Assembly (NCBI GenBank): GCA_025363015.1
Contig: JANYEQ010000105.1
Span: 1 to 64,000, forward strand
Length of the DNA: 64,000 bases
From: Bacteroidota bacterium
Lineage (GTDB): Bacteria; Bacteroidota; Bacteroidia; B-17B0; Aurantibacillaceae
Direction of reading: 5' to 3'
Within the stretch, counting starts at the first letter, position 1. Every line of letters starts with the position of its first letter. Below the pieces are notes generated by a model. The model saw only the letters and a program-made list of their open reading frames with translations. It was not told the DNA's origin and made no database searches. The position numbers were made by a program, and so were the translations under genes. Below, one piece after another: positions 36,804 through 47,109 of this stretch.

Positions 36804-37478
36804 ATGAGTTTTTACCGCCGAATAAAATATTTTTTAGTTCATACCCTAAAATTAACCAACGAAGATGCGCAAGCAACAATAGATAAAGGAGTTATAGAAA
36901 TTGACGGTGTTGCTATAAAAGACAATGTTTTTTTAAACGATTTTTCAGAAGTAAAAATTGATGGTAAAATTGTAAGGGCCAAAAAAGAATTTGTGTATTT
37001 AAAATTTTACAAACCTATTGGTTACGAAAGTACGCTTAGTAAAAATGTGGAAAATAATTTAGCCGATTTTTTTACAGATTATAAAAATTTATCAATTGCT
37101 GGGCGATTGGATAAACAATCGGAAGGCTTATTACTACTGAGTAATAATGGTAAGTGGGTAGAAAATATTACTAATCCAAAATTTGAAAAAGAAAAAGAAT
37201 ATTTGGTAGAAGTAGATAAAATCCCAACCAGTAATTTTGTTGAACTTTTTACAAAAGGTGTAAACATTGGTTACCATGTTACAAAACCTTGCACCTGCGA
37301 AATTAAAGAGGGCAACTGGATAAAGGTTGTATTAAAAGAAGGCAAAAATAGACAAATACGCAAAATGTGTAAAACCTTAGGCTACGAGGTTATAACACTT
37401 TGCCGTACAAAAATTGATGCCGTTGAATTAGGCACATTAAAAGCGGGCGAAAAAGCAGATTTTACTGTAAAAGAATAA
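36804..37478 (+). CDS. RsuA/RluF-type pseudouridine synthase
   Basis: 224 residues. An N-terminal S4-like RNA-binding segment (about 1-60: TNEDAQATIDKGVIEIDG) is followed by the catalytic domain with GRLDKQSEGLLLLSNNG, where the Asp is the invariant nucleophile, and GKNRQIRKMCKTLGYEV near the end. It isomerises a uridine in rRNA (or tRNA for RluF); the exact site cannot be predicted. The gene is inserted between the ATPase and permease genes of a MacB-like transporter and runs opposite to both. Confidence 0.88.
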   Translation: MSFYRRIKYFLVHTLKLTNEDAQATIDKGVIEIDGVAIKDNVFLNDFSEVKIDGKIVRAKKEFVYLKFYKPIGYESTLSKNVENNLADFFTDYKNLSIAGRLDKQSEGLLLLSNNGKWVENITNPKFEKEKEYLVEVDKIPTSNFVELFTKGVNIGYHVTKPCTCEIKEGNWIKVVLKEGKNRQIRKMCKTLGYEVITLCRTKIDAVELGTLKAGEKADFTVKE

Positions 37479-37503
37479 AAAATTATTTTTTAATTACTTC
37501 TTT

Positions 37504-38745
37504 TTAATTACTTCTAATGGCTTCTACGGGGTCTAACTGGCTGGCGTTGTATGCCGGAATAAAGCCACTAATAATACCAATTAAAATAGATATTGTAAAC
37601 CCTAAAATAACATTGGTGCCTGATAGGCTTATATCCATGTCAATGGCATCTTTGCCTAATACGGTAATAATATAGGTAAGTATTAAACCAAAAAAACCAC
37701 CAACAGTGCTTAACAACACACTTTCGCTTAAAAACTGAATTAATATAAATAAATTTTTAGCGCCTAAACTTTTTTGTATACCAATTAAATTAGTGCGTTC
37801 GCGCACACTAACAAACATAATATTGGCAATACCAAAACCACCCACCAAAATGCTAAAGCCTCCTATAATCCATCCTGCCATGCCAATAATTTCAAACAAG
37901 CTATCAAAACCTTTGCTTAATAAACTTGTTTCGTTTAGGGCAAAATTAGGTTCGGCTAAAGGTTTTAGTTTTCGAATGCCTCTTAGTAAACCTGTAAGTT
38001 CATCCATCATTTCGGCATTGGTAATATTTGGTTTTGCTTTACAATAAATACATGGATCGGCGTTTTCGCTTTTTGTATCTAAAAAATAACGCGCAAAATT
38101 AAAGGGCGTTATTACTTGATAATCAAAACTAACCCCTAACAAACTTTCGCCTTCTTTTTTTAAAGTGCCAATAATAGTAGCCTTATAGCCCGAAATTTTT
38201 ATTTGTTTGCCTATAGGGTCTTCGCTACCAAACAAACCCTGTGCAATAGCGCTACCAATAAGGCAAACGTGGTACCCCGCATCGGTTTCGGTTTGTGTAA
38301 AATAACGTCCAGCACTTAAATCAAAGTTTTTTATTTTATAAAAATCATGCGAAATACCTCCTATTACTGCATTTTGTATGCTATTACTTTTATATTTAAT
38401 TGTTTTGCGAGCGCCCATGCGGTAAGCAATGGCTTGCGTACTTTTACAACGTTTTTGTAACTCATCTAACTCATAATATTTTGGTATGGGGCGGTTAATA
38501 TATTTCCACCAAGGGTAATCGGCACCAAAGCTCCAAGGCCATTTTTGCACATATACCACATTATTACCTAAAGTTTGTATGCTACCGCGTATATTGTTTT
38601 CTAAACCATCAACTATAGTAAATACTAAAATAATAGCAAAAATACCAATGGTAATGCCTAATAAACTTAAAAACGAGCGTAATTTATTGGCGATTAGAGA
38701 TTGCCAAGCAAATAATAGACTTTCTTTAAAAAGTAATAAAAACAT
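37504..38745 (-). CDS. MacB/FtsX-type ABC transporter permease
   Basis: 413 residues: one N-terminal membrane helix (SFLSLLGITIGIFAIILVFTI), a large periplasmic MacB_PCD region (about 45-270), then three C-terminal helices starting at GMAGWIIGGFSILVGGFGIA. It ends with DPVEAIRSN, the usual motif of this family. It probably works with the ATPase at 36025-36750 to pull lipoproteins, peptides or lipids from the inner membrane by mechanotransmission. Substrate unknown. Confidence 0.88.
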   Translation of the reverse strand: MFLLLFKESLLFAWQSLIANKLRSFLSLLGITIGIFAIILVFTIVDGLENNIRGSIQTLGNNVVYVQKWPWSFGADYPWWKYINRPIPKYYELDELQKRCKSTQAIAYRMGARKTIKYKSNSIQNAVIGGISHDFYKIKNFDLSAGRYFTQTETDAGYHVCLIGSAIAQGLFGSEDPIGKQIKISGYKATIIGTLKKEGESLLGVSFDYQVITPFNFARYFLDTKSENADPCIYCKAKPNITNAEMMDELTGLLRGIRKLKPLAEPNFALNETSLLSKGFDSLFEIIGMAGWIIGGFSILVGGFGIANIMFVSVRERTNLIGIQKSLGAKNLFILIQFLSESVLLSTVGGFFGLILTYIITVLGKDAIDMDISLSGTNVILGFTISILIGIISGFIPAYNASQLDPVEAIRSN

Positions 38746-38806
38746 AGTGTAAAAGTAAAAATAAAATTGGCTTGGTTATAATTTGTTATTATTTAAAGAG
38801 TATGGG

Positions 38807-39469
38807 CTACATACTATAATCTCTTTCGCCAAAAATGCTACTACCAATGCGTATCATGGTGCTTCCTTCATGTATGGCAATTTTATAATCTGCACTCATA
38901 CCAATGCTTAAAATAGAACATGAAGAATGAGAACTAGAAAATGATTTTGCAAATTCATTTAGCAATTTAAACTCTTTTCTAATTTGTTCTTCATTCTTAG
39001 TATTACTTGCCATTGCCATAAAGCCTTTTATAGCAATGTTTTTAAGTTCTTTAAACTCGGTTGAGTTTAAAATAGTTTCAACTTCGACAAACGATAAACC
39101 AAACTTTGTTTCTTCTTGCGCTATATAAATTTGTAGCAAACAGTTAATGACTCGGTTATTTTTTAAGGCTTGTTTATTAATTTCTTTTAATAAACTAAAG
39201 CTATCAACCCCATGTATTAAATACACAAAAGAAGCAATATGTTTTACTTTATTACTTTGCAAATGCCCAATAAAATGCCAATTAATATCTTTTGGTAATT
39301 GTTGGTACTTATCTGCCAATTCTTGTACATAATTTTCACCAAAATGGCGATGCCCCGTTTCATATGCTTCTAAAATAAACGCATTAGGCTTTGTTTTAGA
39401 TACCGCAATAAGTGTAACCGTGGGCGGAATGGAATTTTTTAGATGTAATATATTTTGTGTAATCGACAT
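38807..39469 (-). CDS. YggS/PROSC-family PLP-binding protein
   Basis: 220 residues, the usual length. A single TIM-barrel domain related to the N-terminal part of alanine racemase. The PLP lysine is in LIAVSKTKP, followed by HFGENYVQEL, WHFIGHLQSNKVK and GFMAMAS, with the phosphate-binding end SIGMSADYKIAI and STMIRIGSSIFGER. The family keeps cellular PLP homeostasis. Spaced 8 bp from the next minus-strand gene. Confidence 0.93.
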   Translation of the reverse strand: MSITQNILHLKNSIPPTVTLIAVSKTKPNAFILEAYETGHRHFGENYVQELADKYQQLPKDINWHFIGHLQSNKVKHIASFVYLIHGVDSFSLLKEINKQALKNNRVINCLLQIYIAQEETKFGLSFVEVETILNSTEFKELKNIAIKGFMAMASNTKNEEQIRKEFKLLNEFAKSFSSSHSSCSILSIGMSADYKIAIHEGSTMIRIGSSIFGERDYSM

Positions 39470-39477
39470 GCTTACAA

Positions 39478-41373
39478 TTATTTTTTATAATACGTTTTAT
39501 TAGTTAACACATTATTAGTGTAGTTTTGTATAAAAGCGTTAGCAAAGTTTTGTAATTTTTTTTCGGCATTACTATCTTTCCCTTTAATTGATGTTGTTAA
39601 AAGGCTATCGCGTTTAAAATTATAAACTTGAGTTATTGTATTATTATTTAAAACATATTGCAAGCTATCGTTAATAACAAAAAAATTAGGCTCGTTGTAA
39701 TAAATGGCGGTATTGTTTGTTTGCGAAAATACACTTTTACCAAACGAAAAATAAGGCACGTTATAGTTCATATAATTTAAAATACTTGGCAAAACATCTA
39801 TTTGCTGCACCGTTTTGTTAGATGTGCCCACCAACTCATTATTTTTATAAAATAATAGCGGAATGGAATACTGCCCAACAGGATTTGCATAAAATGGATC
39901 CTCAGAAATACCAGTATGATCGGCCGTTAAAACAAATAAAGTATTTTTAAACCAGGCTTGTTTTTGAGCTTCGTTAAAAAACTTACACAAAGCATAATCG
40001 GTATAGCCTATGGTTTCTATAATTTCTAAACTACCTTTTTTAAATTTATTTTTATGTTGAGCGGGAATGGAGTAAGGATTATGAGAGCTCAACGTAAACA
40101 CACTTGTAAAAAAAGGTTGTTTAAATGTTGTAACTTGTTTTACCATATTTAATAAAAAAGGCTCGTCCCAAATGCCCCACTGCCCGTCGTAATCTGCCTC
40201 ATTATTATATTCTGTTCGGCCATAATACATATCAAACCCTGCAAGGGTTGAAAACGAATTAAAATTCATGGTGCCATTAGTACCACCATGAAAAAATGAA
40301 GAATAATACTCTTTTTGTTTTAATAAATTAGGCAAGGTTTGTAAAGTATTGTTACTGTAAATAGAGTTGCTATAATGATCTTGCATTAAACTTGGCATAG
40401 AAGCAAGTATGGCAGGAATGCCGTCAATTGACGTTTTACCATTTGCATACGCATTTGTAAATACCAATGAGTAACGCATTAAACTATCTAAAAATGGTGT
40501 GTAACTTTTGCGATTACTAATGCCCGTAAATTCTTTTGAAAAACTTTCTAAAATAATAACACACACATTTACGTTTTTAAACGTGCCTGTATCAGGCAAA
40601 TGTACGGGGTTAAAGTTTTTTAATTCATCGGCTAAAGGCATTAACTGCAAGGGCTTTAACTCGTTTAACTCTATTGTTTTTAAAATAGAAAATGGCGTGT
40701 TTAATACCAATGGTGCGTATTGTGGTTTAACATACAGTGCTGCATCTAACATAACAATAGGCACACGCTGAAAGCCTCCCCTAATAGCTAAAACTGTAAA
40801 AAAAACGATGACAATAAATAGTACAAATGTTTGTAAACCATTTTTTAAATTTAAAATCACTTTCTCTAAATTTTGATTTGAGCCTATGTAATTATAAAGC
40901 TTTACCACAAGCCAAACCAACACTATAAATACAAATATTAAATACCAGTAATCTTTTAAAAAATGTGGTATTAGTTTTAAAAAATCGGTTTGGCCACCAA
41001 ACATAAGTGTAAATACTTCAAAGGTGCTGCGCTTTTGGTTGTAAGGATAGTAAGCCACATCTATTAAATTAAACGCAATGGCTAAGCCATTAAATGTTAC
41101 AAAAATTAGTTTTAATACTTGCTGATAGTTTTTATGATAATAAAAATTAAAAGGTAGTATGGCTAAAAGTATATACAAACTATTTGTACCCGCTATACTA
41201 AAGGCATCAAAACGTAAGCCATACAGTAATACTTTAAAAAAATCGCTTGCAGAGGTGTCGTTAAAATAACTATGATTAAATACAAAAAATAAAACGCGAC
41301 AAAGAGTATAAATAATAAATAAAAAGCTTAACCTTTTAAATAAATTTATAAGTATAGGTTTGTAGGCGTACAT
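39478..41373 (-). CDS. LTA synthase-like membrane sulfatase/phosphoglycerol transferase
   Basis: 631 residues: five N-terminal membrane helices (to about residue 215), then a periplasmic sulfatase-fold domain. Metal and nucleophile sites are visible: VCVIILESFSKEF (Glu), GKTSIDGIPAI (the Thr nucleophile), FFTSVFTLSSHNPY, and LTADHTG (Asp-His). Relatives transfer phosphoglycerol or phosphoethanolamine to glycans or lipids. Gram-negative Bacteroidota lack LTA, so an envelope glycan or lipid is the likelier acceptor. The stop is 8 bp ahead of yggS. Confidence 0.85.
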   Translation of the reverse strand: MYAYKPILINLFKRLSFLFIIYTLCRVLFFVFNHSYFNDTSASDFFKVLLYGLRFDAFSIAGTNSLYILLAILPFNFYYHKNYQQVLKLIFVTFNGLAIAFNLIDVAYYPYNQKRSTFEVFTLMFGGQTDFLKLIPHFLKDYWYLIFVFIVLVWLVVKLYNYIGSNQNLEKVILNLKNGLQTFVLFIVIVFFTVLAIRGGFQRVPIVMLDAALYVKPQYAPLVLNTPFSILKTIELNELKPLQLMPLADELKNFNPVHLPDTGTFKNVNVCVIILESFSKEFTGISNRKSYTPFLDSLMRYSLVFTNAYANGKTSIDGIPAILASMPSLMQDHYSNSIYSNNTLQTLPNLLKQKEYYSSFFHGGTNGTMNFNSFSTLAGFDMYYGRTEYNNEADYDGQWGIWDEPFLLNMVKQVTTFKQPFFTSVFTLSSHNPYSIPAQHKNKFKKGSLEIIETIGYTDYALCKFFNEAQKQAWFKNTLFVLTADHTGISEDPFYANPVGQYSIPLLFYKNNELVGTSNKTVQQIDVLPSILNYMNYNVPYFSFGKSVFSQTNNTAIYYNEPNFFVINDSLQYVLNNNTITQVYNFKRDSLLTTSIKGKDSNAEKKLQNFANAFIQNYTNNVLTNKTYYKK

Positions 41374-41386
41374 TAATTTATTGAGA

Positions 41387-42019
41387 TTATAAAGTTGCGC
41401 ATTTTTTTAATAATACCTTTACTTCGTTTAAAATCATGGCCGTTGCACCCCAAATTTTATATTCATTTACTTCAAAATAAGGATGCTTTAAATTTACATC
41501 GCTGGTCACACTTCCGCTTTTAATAATGGTATCATCTACTAACGTTTTAATAGTTAGCTTTAAAATAGTTTTTACTTCGCGCTGATGCTTTACAAACGTT
41601 AAATTTTCAGTAGTGCAATATGCTAAATAAGGTTGTACCAAAAAACCACTAACCGGAATATATACTTGTGTTAATGTACCTAATACCTCCATGTTTTGTA
41701 ATCCAATTTCTTCAAAACATTCGCGTTTAGCTGTAGTTTCAAGATTTAAATCGTCAATATCAAACTTACCACCCGGCAAACTTATTTGCCCACTATGGGT
41801 GCCGTTATAAGTTTCTCGTTCAATCAAAGGAATAAAAAGCGACCCCTCATCATCTCTGCATAAAACTACCATTACAGCACTTTGCTTATAATCTGTTGTT
41901 TTTAAAGTATTAATGTTAATATTAGGCCGATTGCTTGGCGCCATTTGCAATTGAATTTCTGAGCCTGGCAAAGGCTTTAACAATACGTTTTTTAAACTAT
42001 TTATATTAATGGTTAACAT
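41387..42019 (-). CDS. NUDIX hydrolase, CoA pyrophosphatase-like
   Basis: 210 residues. The CoAse signature precedes the Nudix box: SGQISLPGGKFDIDD, then LETTAKRECFEEIGLQ, which holds the metal-binding REx2EE-type glutamates. The conserved HREVKTI-like stretch appears as KHQREVKTIL. It should cleave CoA and derivatives to phosphopantetheine and 3',5'-ADP. Divergent from ribBA with 40 bp between starts, and 13 bp before the LTA-synthase-like gene. Confidence 0.87.
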   Translation of the reverse strand: MLTININSLKNVLLKPLPGSEIQLQMAPSNRPNININTLKTTDYKQSAVMVVLCRDDEGSLFIPLIERETYNGTHSGQISLPGGKFDIDDLNLETTAKRECFEEIGLQNMEVLGTLTQVYIPVSGFLVQPYLAYCTTENLTFVKHQREVKTILKLTIKTLVDDTIIKSGSVTSDVNLKHPYFEVNEYKIWGATAMILNEVKVLLKKCATL

Positions 42020-42041
42020 TAATTTTGTGGTTTTTATTCAG

Positions 42042-42049
42042 TAAATTTG
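42042..42049 (+). promoter_or_regulatory. -7 promoter element of ribBA
   Basis: TAAATTTG, an exact TAnnTTTG match, 10 bp before the ribBA ATG. A TTTG at 42024-42027 is a possible -33 box with a rather short spacer. No FMN riboswitch fits in the 40-bp gap. Confidence 0.6.
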
Positions 42050-42059
42050 CAAAATATTT

Positions 42060-43265
42060 ATGAGCGAATTTAAATTAAATACTATTGACGAAGCTTTAAC
42101 CGATTTAAAAGCCGGAAAAGTAATTATTGTAGTGGACGACGAGGACCGCGAAAACGAAGGCGACTTTATTACCGCAGCAGCTAACGCAACTCCCGAAGTT
42201 GTTAATTTTATGGCAACCCATGGGCGGGGGTTAATTTGTACTGCCGTTACGGAGCAAAAAGCAAAAGAATTACAATTAGAAATGATGGTAAGTGCTAACA
42301 CTAGTAGCCACGAAACAGCATTTACCGTATCAGTAGATTTATTAGGCTTTGGCTGTACCACTGGTATTTCAGCCTCCGACAGAAGTAAAACAATAAAAGC
42401 ATTAATTGATCCAAGTATAAAACCATCTGATTTTGGCAGACCTGGACATATTTTTCCCCTAAAAGCTAAAGAAGGTGGCGTTTTACGACGCACCGGACAT
42501 ACCGAAGCTACAATTGACTTAGCACGATTAGCTGGTTTTGAGCCCTGTGGTGCTTTAGTAGAAATTATGAACGAAGACGGCTCCATGGCTCGCCTACCCG
42601 ATTTAATAAAAATTGCTCAGCGTTTTGATTTAAAAATAATTACGATTAAAGATTTAATTAGCTATCGTTTAAGCAAAGAAAGTATTGTAGAAAAAGTAGT
42701 TACTGTGCAAATGCCTACCAATTATGGCGATTTTGAATTAGCAGCCTACAAAGTAACCACTAATAATCAAGAACATTTAGCCCTTACAAAAGGTACTTGG
42801 CAAAAAGATGAAGCCGTTTTAGTGCGTGTACATAGCAGTTGCGTTACAGGAGATATTTTTGGAAGTTGTCGTTGTGACTGTGGACCACAATTACACGCTG
42901 CCATGCAAATGATTGAAAAAGAAGGCAAAGGTGTAATTTTATACATGAACCAAGAAGGGCGAGGTATTGGCTTATTAAACAAATTAAAAGCCTATAAATT
43001 ACAAGAAAATGGTAGAGATACCGTAGAAGCCAATTTAGAGTTAGGCTTTAAAATGGATGAACGCGATTACGGCGTTGGCGCACAAATTTTACGCGATTTA
43101 GGTTTACAAAAAATAAAACTAATGACTAATAATCCTAAAAAACGAGTTGGTTTAACGGGCTATGGATTAGAAATTGTAGAAAATATTTCCATTATAATTG
43201 CACCCAATAAACACAATGCAGATTATCTACAGACTAAAAAAAACAAAATGGGACATAGTATTTAA
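42060..43265 (+). CDS. ribBA: Bifunctional DHBP synthase / GTP cyclohydrolase II
   Basis: 401 residues combining both entry enzymes of riboflavin synthesis. The N-terminal RibB half makes dihydroxybutanone phosphate from ribulose-5-phosphate ([12 protein letters not shown], then [11 protein letters not shown] and [17 protein letters not shown]). The C-terminal RibA half opens GTP, with the zinc cysteines in [18 protein letters not shown] and the ring [11 protein letters not shown]. Both sets of motifs look complete, so both activities are expected. It stands alone, divergent from the NUDIX gene. Confidence 0.95.
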   Translation: MSEFKLNTIDEALTDLKAGKVIIVVDDEDRENEGDFITAAANATPEVVNFMATHGRGLICTAVTEQKAKELQLEMMVSANTSSHETAFTVSVDLLGFGCTTGISASDRSKTIKALIDPSIKPSDFGRPGHIFPLKAKEGGVLRRTGHTEATIDLARLAGFEPCGALVEIMNEDGSMARLPDLIKIAQRFDLKIITIKDLISYRLSKESIVEKVVTVQMPTNYGDFELAAYKVTTNNQEHLALTKGTWQKDEAVLVRVHSSCVTGDIFGSCRCDCGPQLHAAMQMIEKEGKGVILYMNQEGRGIGLLNKLKAYKLQENGRDTVEANLELGFKMDERDYGVGAQILRDLGLQKIKLMTNNPKKRVGLTGYGLEIVENISIIIAPNKHNADYLQTKKNKMGHSI

Positions 43266-43486
43266 AAAAACTGCATTTAACCCTTAATAGTTTTTTTTAA
43301 TAAAAATATTTCCTATCTTTTTTACAAGTTTATAAAAAACAATGTAAGTAGTGTTTACCTATAAACATATAACAAACTAATTATTTCAAAAATAAAAACG
43401 TAGTTCCTAAAAAGCATAACATCAATGCTAAAACAATAGCATTTTTAGTTTATACATTTTATTATATTTACTATAAAAATCAACGT

Positions 43487-45394
43487 ATGCAAAAACCAAC
43501 TTTACGCGAAAAAATTCGTTATTATTTCGAAAACACAATGTCAGCTGGTCCATCGGGTGTAATTAAATGGTTAGCAATACTATCTTTACTTTTAGTTGTA
43601 ACATTAGGAATTGTTATTTTAATCTTCGGCATTTCTAGTTCTGATGAACCTGATGCCAAAGGCTTAGGCTTTATAGAAGGGTCGTGGCAAATATTAATGT
43701 CCACTATCGATCCTGGAGCAATGGGAGGTGATGCACCAGTTTGGTCGTATAGATATGTTCGCTTAATAGCAACCTTAGGAAGTTTATTTTTAATTTCAAT
43801 TTTAATTGGTACCATTTCATCGGGTATTGACGGAAAATTAGACGAATTAAAAAAAGGGCGTTCGCGCGTTTTAGAAACCAATCATACTTTGATTTTAGGT
43901 TGGAGTGAAAAAGTATTTTCTATTATTACCGAAATTATTGAAGCCAATTCTAATCAAAAAAAACCAAGTATAGTAATTTTAGCTAATAGAGATAAAGGCG
44001 AAATGGAAGATGAAATTCGCTCGAAAATTGAAAATTTTAAAAACACAAAAATTATTGTTAGAAGCGGTAGCCCTCTAGAGGCCTCCGATATTGCTGTTGT
44101 AAATCCAAACGAGGCACGTTCTATAATTGTACTAGCAAGCGAAGAAGCTAATGCCGATACCTATGTTATAAAATCGGTTTTAGCACTTACTAATGGTAAA
44201 AATCGAAAAAAAGAAACCCTAAATATTGTTGCCGAAATTAAAAACCCAAAAAATATGGAAGCAGCAGAATTAGTGGGTAACAATGAAGCTGTGTTTGTTT
44301 TATCATCCGATTTAATTTCACGCATCACCGCTCAAACCTGCCGTCAATCAGGTTTAAGCGTGGTATATAGCGAAATATTACAATTTAAAGGCGACGAAAT
44401 TTATTTTCAACCCGAACCAAAATTAGCAGGTAAAACCTATAAAGATGTGGTATTTGCCTACGAAAATAGTGCTGTAATTGGCATTTTAACGAAAGACGAT
44501 AAGGCTTTAATTAATCCAATAATGAATACGGTATTTAGCGCGGGCGACAGTGTAATAGCCATTTCTGAAGATGACGATACCATAAAACTAAGTGGTAAAA
44601 CTAATTTTGCAGTAAAACAAAATTTATTTAACCGTTCTGAAAATAAAAATGCAGGCATTGAAAAAACATTAATTTTAGGATGGAATGAGCGTGGTACACG
44701 AATTATTGAAGAATTAGATAATTACGTTTCTAGCGGTTCGCAGGTATGTATCATGGCAGATGTAAATGGAATTGAAGAAAAATTAGCCGAACTAAAAGCC
44801 AATGTTTCAAAACAAAAAATAGAATTTATAAAAGGCGATATTAATGATAAAGCAACCTTAGTAAGTTTAAAAACCGAGACGTTTGACCATATTATTTTAT
44901 TAAGTTACAAAGATATTGATGTACAAGAAAGCGATGCCAAAACCTTAATTTGCTTATTACACTTACGCAATTTAAGCGAAAAAGCGGGTAAAGATTATAG
45001 CATTGTATCTGAAATGTTAGACATTAGAAATCGTGATTTGGGCGTAGTTGCAAAAGCCGATGATTTTATTGTAAGCGATAACTTAATTTCGTTAATGCTA
45101 AGCCAATTAAGCGAAAACAAAGATTTAAAAAAAGTATATGATATTTTATTTGAAGCCGAAGGCAGCGAAATTTATTTAAAACCCGTAAGTCGTTATGTTA
45201 AAACAGGCGAAGCGGTTAATTTTTATACCATATTAGAAAGCGCGGCACAATTGAATGAAACCGCCATTGGCTATCGCATCTCGGCACAAAGTTCTGACTC
45301 CGATAAGCATTTCGGTGTTACTATTAACCCCATAAAATCAAGTAATGTAACCTACAGCCCAAACGATTTTATAATTGTAGTAGCCGAAGATTAA
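43487..45394 (+). CDS. CASTOR/POLLUX-like ion channel with RCK domains
   Basis: 635 residues. Two N-terminal membrane helices (WLAILSLLLVVTLGIVIL; LIATLGSLFLISILIG) flank a pore-like segment with WQILMSTIDPGAMGGD. Two RCK/TrkA-N-type regulatory domains follow: LILGWSEKVFSIITEI at about 133 and again LILGWNERGTRIIEEL at about 392. This matches the CASTOR/POLLUX/DMI1 family of plant nuclear cation channels and their bacterial homologues. Bacterial members are poorly characterised; ion selectivity and gating ligand are not predictable here. Confidence 0.85.
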   Translation: MQKPTLREKIRYYFENTMSAGPSGVIKWLAILSLLLVVTLGIVILIFGISSSDEPDAKGLGFIEGSWQILMSTIDPGAMGGDAPVWSYRYVRLIATLGSLFLISILIGTISSGIDGKLDELKKGRSRVLETNHTLILGWSEKVFSIITEIIEANSNQKKPSIVILANRDKGEMEDEIRSKIENFKNTKIIVRSGSPLEASDIAVVNPNEARSIIVLASEEANADTYVIKSVLALTNGKNRKKETLNIVAEIKNPKNMEAAELVGNNEAVFVLSSDLISRITAQTCRQSGLSVVYSEILQFKGDEIYFQPEPKLAGKTYKDVVFAYENSAVIGILTKDDKALINPIMNTVFSAGDSVIAISEDDDTIKLSGKTNFAVKQNLFNRSENKNAGIEKTLILGWNERGTRIIEELDNYVSSGSQVCIMADVNGIEEKLAELKANVSKQKIEFIKGDINDKATLVSLKTETFDHIILLSYKDIDVQESDAKTLICLLHLRNLSEKAGKDYSIVSEMLDIRNRDLGVVAKADDFIVSDNLISLMLSQLSENKDLKKVYDILFEAEGSEIYLKPVSRYVKTGEAVNFYTILESAAQLNETAIGYRISAQSSDSDKHFGVTINPIKSSNVTYSPNDFIIVVAED

Positions 45395-45426
45395 TTACAA
45401 AAAAATAGTAAATTTACCATCACATT

Positions 45427-46002
45427 ATGCACAGCGGTAAACTTATTATATTCTCAGCACCATCAGGTTCGGGTAAAACAACAATAGTTAGGCATTTATT
45501 AAAAACATTGCCAAACCATATTGGCTTTTCTATTTCGGCTACAAGTCGCCCAAAACGTGGGGTTGAAGAAAACGGAAAAGATTATCACTATTTAACACCC
45601 GATGAATTTAAAGCAAAGGTTGCCAACCACGAGTTTTTAGAGTGGGAAGAAGTATATGCTGGTACTCACTACGGTACATTAAAGGCCGAAGTAGAAAAAA
45701 TATGGAAAAAAGGCAAAGCTGTAATCTTTGATATTGATGTGGAAGGAGGATTAAACCTAAAAAATCAGTTTAAACACAATGCCTTAGCGGTGTTTGTGAT
45801 GCCCCCAAGCATTAAAATTTTAGAAGAACGCCTTCGCTCGCGCCAAACCGATAGCCCCGAAAGCATTGTTAGGCGTATAGCCAAAGCCGAAAAAGAATTA
45901 AAAACAGCCGAATTATTTGATGTTTTTATAATAAACGAAAAATTAGAAGAAGCCTTTATAAAATCAGAAGAAACGGTAAAACATTTTTTACAAATTGATT
46001 AA
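45427..46002 (+). CDS. gmk: Guanylate kinase
   Basis: 191 residues. It phosphorylates GMP to GDP. The P-loop APSGSGKTT is at 11-19; the GMP-binding residues fall in SATSRPKRGVEENGKDYH and FLEWEEVYAGTHYGT; the C-terminal region has LRSRQTDSPESIVRRI. It starts 32 bp after the ion-channel gene. Confidence 0.96.
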   Translation: MHSGKLIIFSAPSGSGKTTIVRHLLKTLPNHIGFSISATSRPKRGVEENGKDYHYLTPDEFKAKVANHEFLEWEEVYAGTHYGTLKAEVEKIWKKGKAVIFDIDVEGGLNLKNQFKHNALAVFVMPPSIKILEERLRSRQTDSPESIVRRIAKAEKELKTAELFDVFIINEKLEEAFIKSEETVKHFLQID

Positions 46003-46060
46003 TAAATTTATATATTCGTAACGCAAATTTTAAAATAAATAAACTAAAAATAATTATAAC

Positions 46061-46951
46061 ATGTCGGTATTAGTAAACAAAAATTCAAAAGCAATAGTAC
46101 AAGGTTTTACAGGTGGCGAGGGCACTTTTCATGCTACACAAATGATAGAGTATGGCACTAATGTGGTAGGTGGCGTTACACCAGGCAAAGGTGGTACTAC
46201 TCACTTAGAGCGCCCTGTATTTAATACCGTGGCCGAAGCCGTTCAAAAAGCAGGTGCCGATGTAAGTATTATTTTTGTACCCGCCGCATTTGCTGCCGAT
46301 GCAATTATGGAAGCCGCAGATGCTGGTATTAAAGTAATTGTTTGTATAACCGAAGGTATTCCTGTAAAAGACATGATTTATACAAAAGAATACTTAAAAG
46401 GAAAAAATTGTCGTTTAATAGGTCCTAATTGCCCTGGTGTTATTACTGCTGGCGAAGCAAAAGTAGGTATTATGCCGGGTTTTGTATTTAAAAAAGGTAC
46501 AATAGGTATTGTATCAAAAAGTGGTACTTTAACCTACGAAGCCGCAGACCAAATTGCAAAAGCAGGCTTAGGCGTTACTACTGCTATTGGAATTGGTGGC
46601 GATCCAATAATTGGAACCCCAACTAAAGATGCCGTTGAATTATTAATGAACGACCCCGAAACAGAAGCCATTGTGATGATTGGTGAAATTGGTGGTAATT
46701 ACGAAGCCGAAGCCGCCCGTTGGATAAAAGCTAACGGTAATAAAAAACCGGTTGTAGGCTTTATAGCGGGGCAAACAGCACCTAAAGGTCGTACCATGGG
46801 CCATGCAGGTGCTATAGTAGGTGGTGCAGAAGATACAGCACAAGCCAAAATGCAAATTATGCGCGAATGTGGTATTATAGTGTGCGAAAGCCCTGCTGAA
46901 ATTGGTAAAACAATGGCAGCCGTTTTAAAAGGTGAAAAAGTAGCCGTTTAA
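46061..46951 (+). CDS. sucD: Succinyl-CoA synthetase alpha subunit
   Basis: 296 residues. It makes succinate and ATP/GTP from succinyl-CoA in the TCA cycle together with SucC, which is not in this window. CoA-binding Rossmann domain: [19 protein letters not shown] and [10 protein letters not shown]. The phospho-His is in [13 protein letters not shown] and the ligase region has [16 protein letters not shown] terminator follows. Confidence 0.96.
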   Translation: MSVLVNKNSKAIVQGFTGGEGTFHATQMIEYGTNVVGGVTPGKGGTTHLERPVFNTVAEAVQKAGADVSIIFVPAAFAADAIMEAADAGIKVIVCITEGIPVKDMIYTKEYLKGKNCRLIGPNCPGVITAGEAKVGIMPGFVFKKGTIGIVSKSGTLTYEAADQIAKAGLGVTTAIGIGGDPIIGTPTKDAVELLMNDPETEAIVMIGEIGGNYEAEAARWIKANGNKKPVVGFIAGQTAPKGRTMGHAGAIVGGAEDTAQAKMQIMRECGIIVCESPAEIGKTMAAVLKGEKVAV

Positions 46952-46975
46952 ATAACTTTTATTTTAAAATAAATT

Positions 46976-47001
46976 AAAAAGCGTTGTAAAAAACGCTTTT
47001 T
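46976..47001 (+). terminator. Intrinsic terminator of sucD
   Basis: The 10-bp stem AAAAAGCGTT / AACGCTTTTT closes a short A-rich loop and is followed by further Ts. Confidence 0.8.
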
Positions 47002-47109
47002 TTATTAATATAAGTATAAAATAAATTAAAAACTTCTTTTTAGTTCCAAAAAAAATATTTTCTTTTGCAGAAAGTTAAAATAACCTAATAATAGAACAAA
47101 TTAAATAAT

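Noticed and set aside
42020-42059. FMN riboswitch before ribBA
   Set aside because: The gap to the divergent NUDIX gene is 40 bp, too short for the RFN element.
42038-42586. 182-codon minus-strand frame
   Set aside because: Lies antisense to ribBA, which has complete catalytic motifs. The minus-frame product is of low complexity and not family-like.
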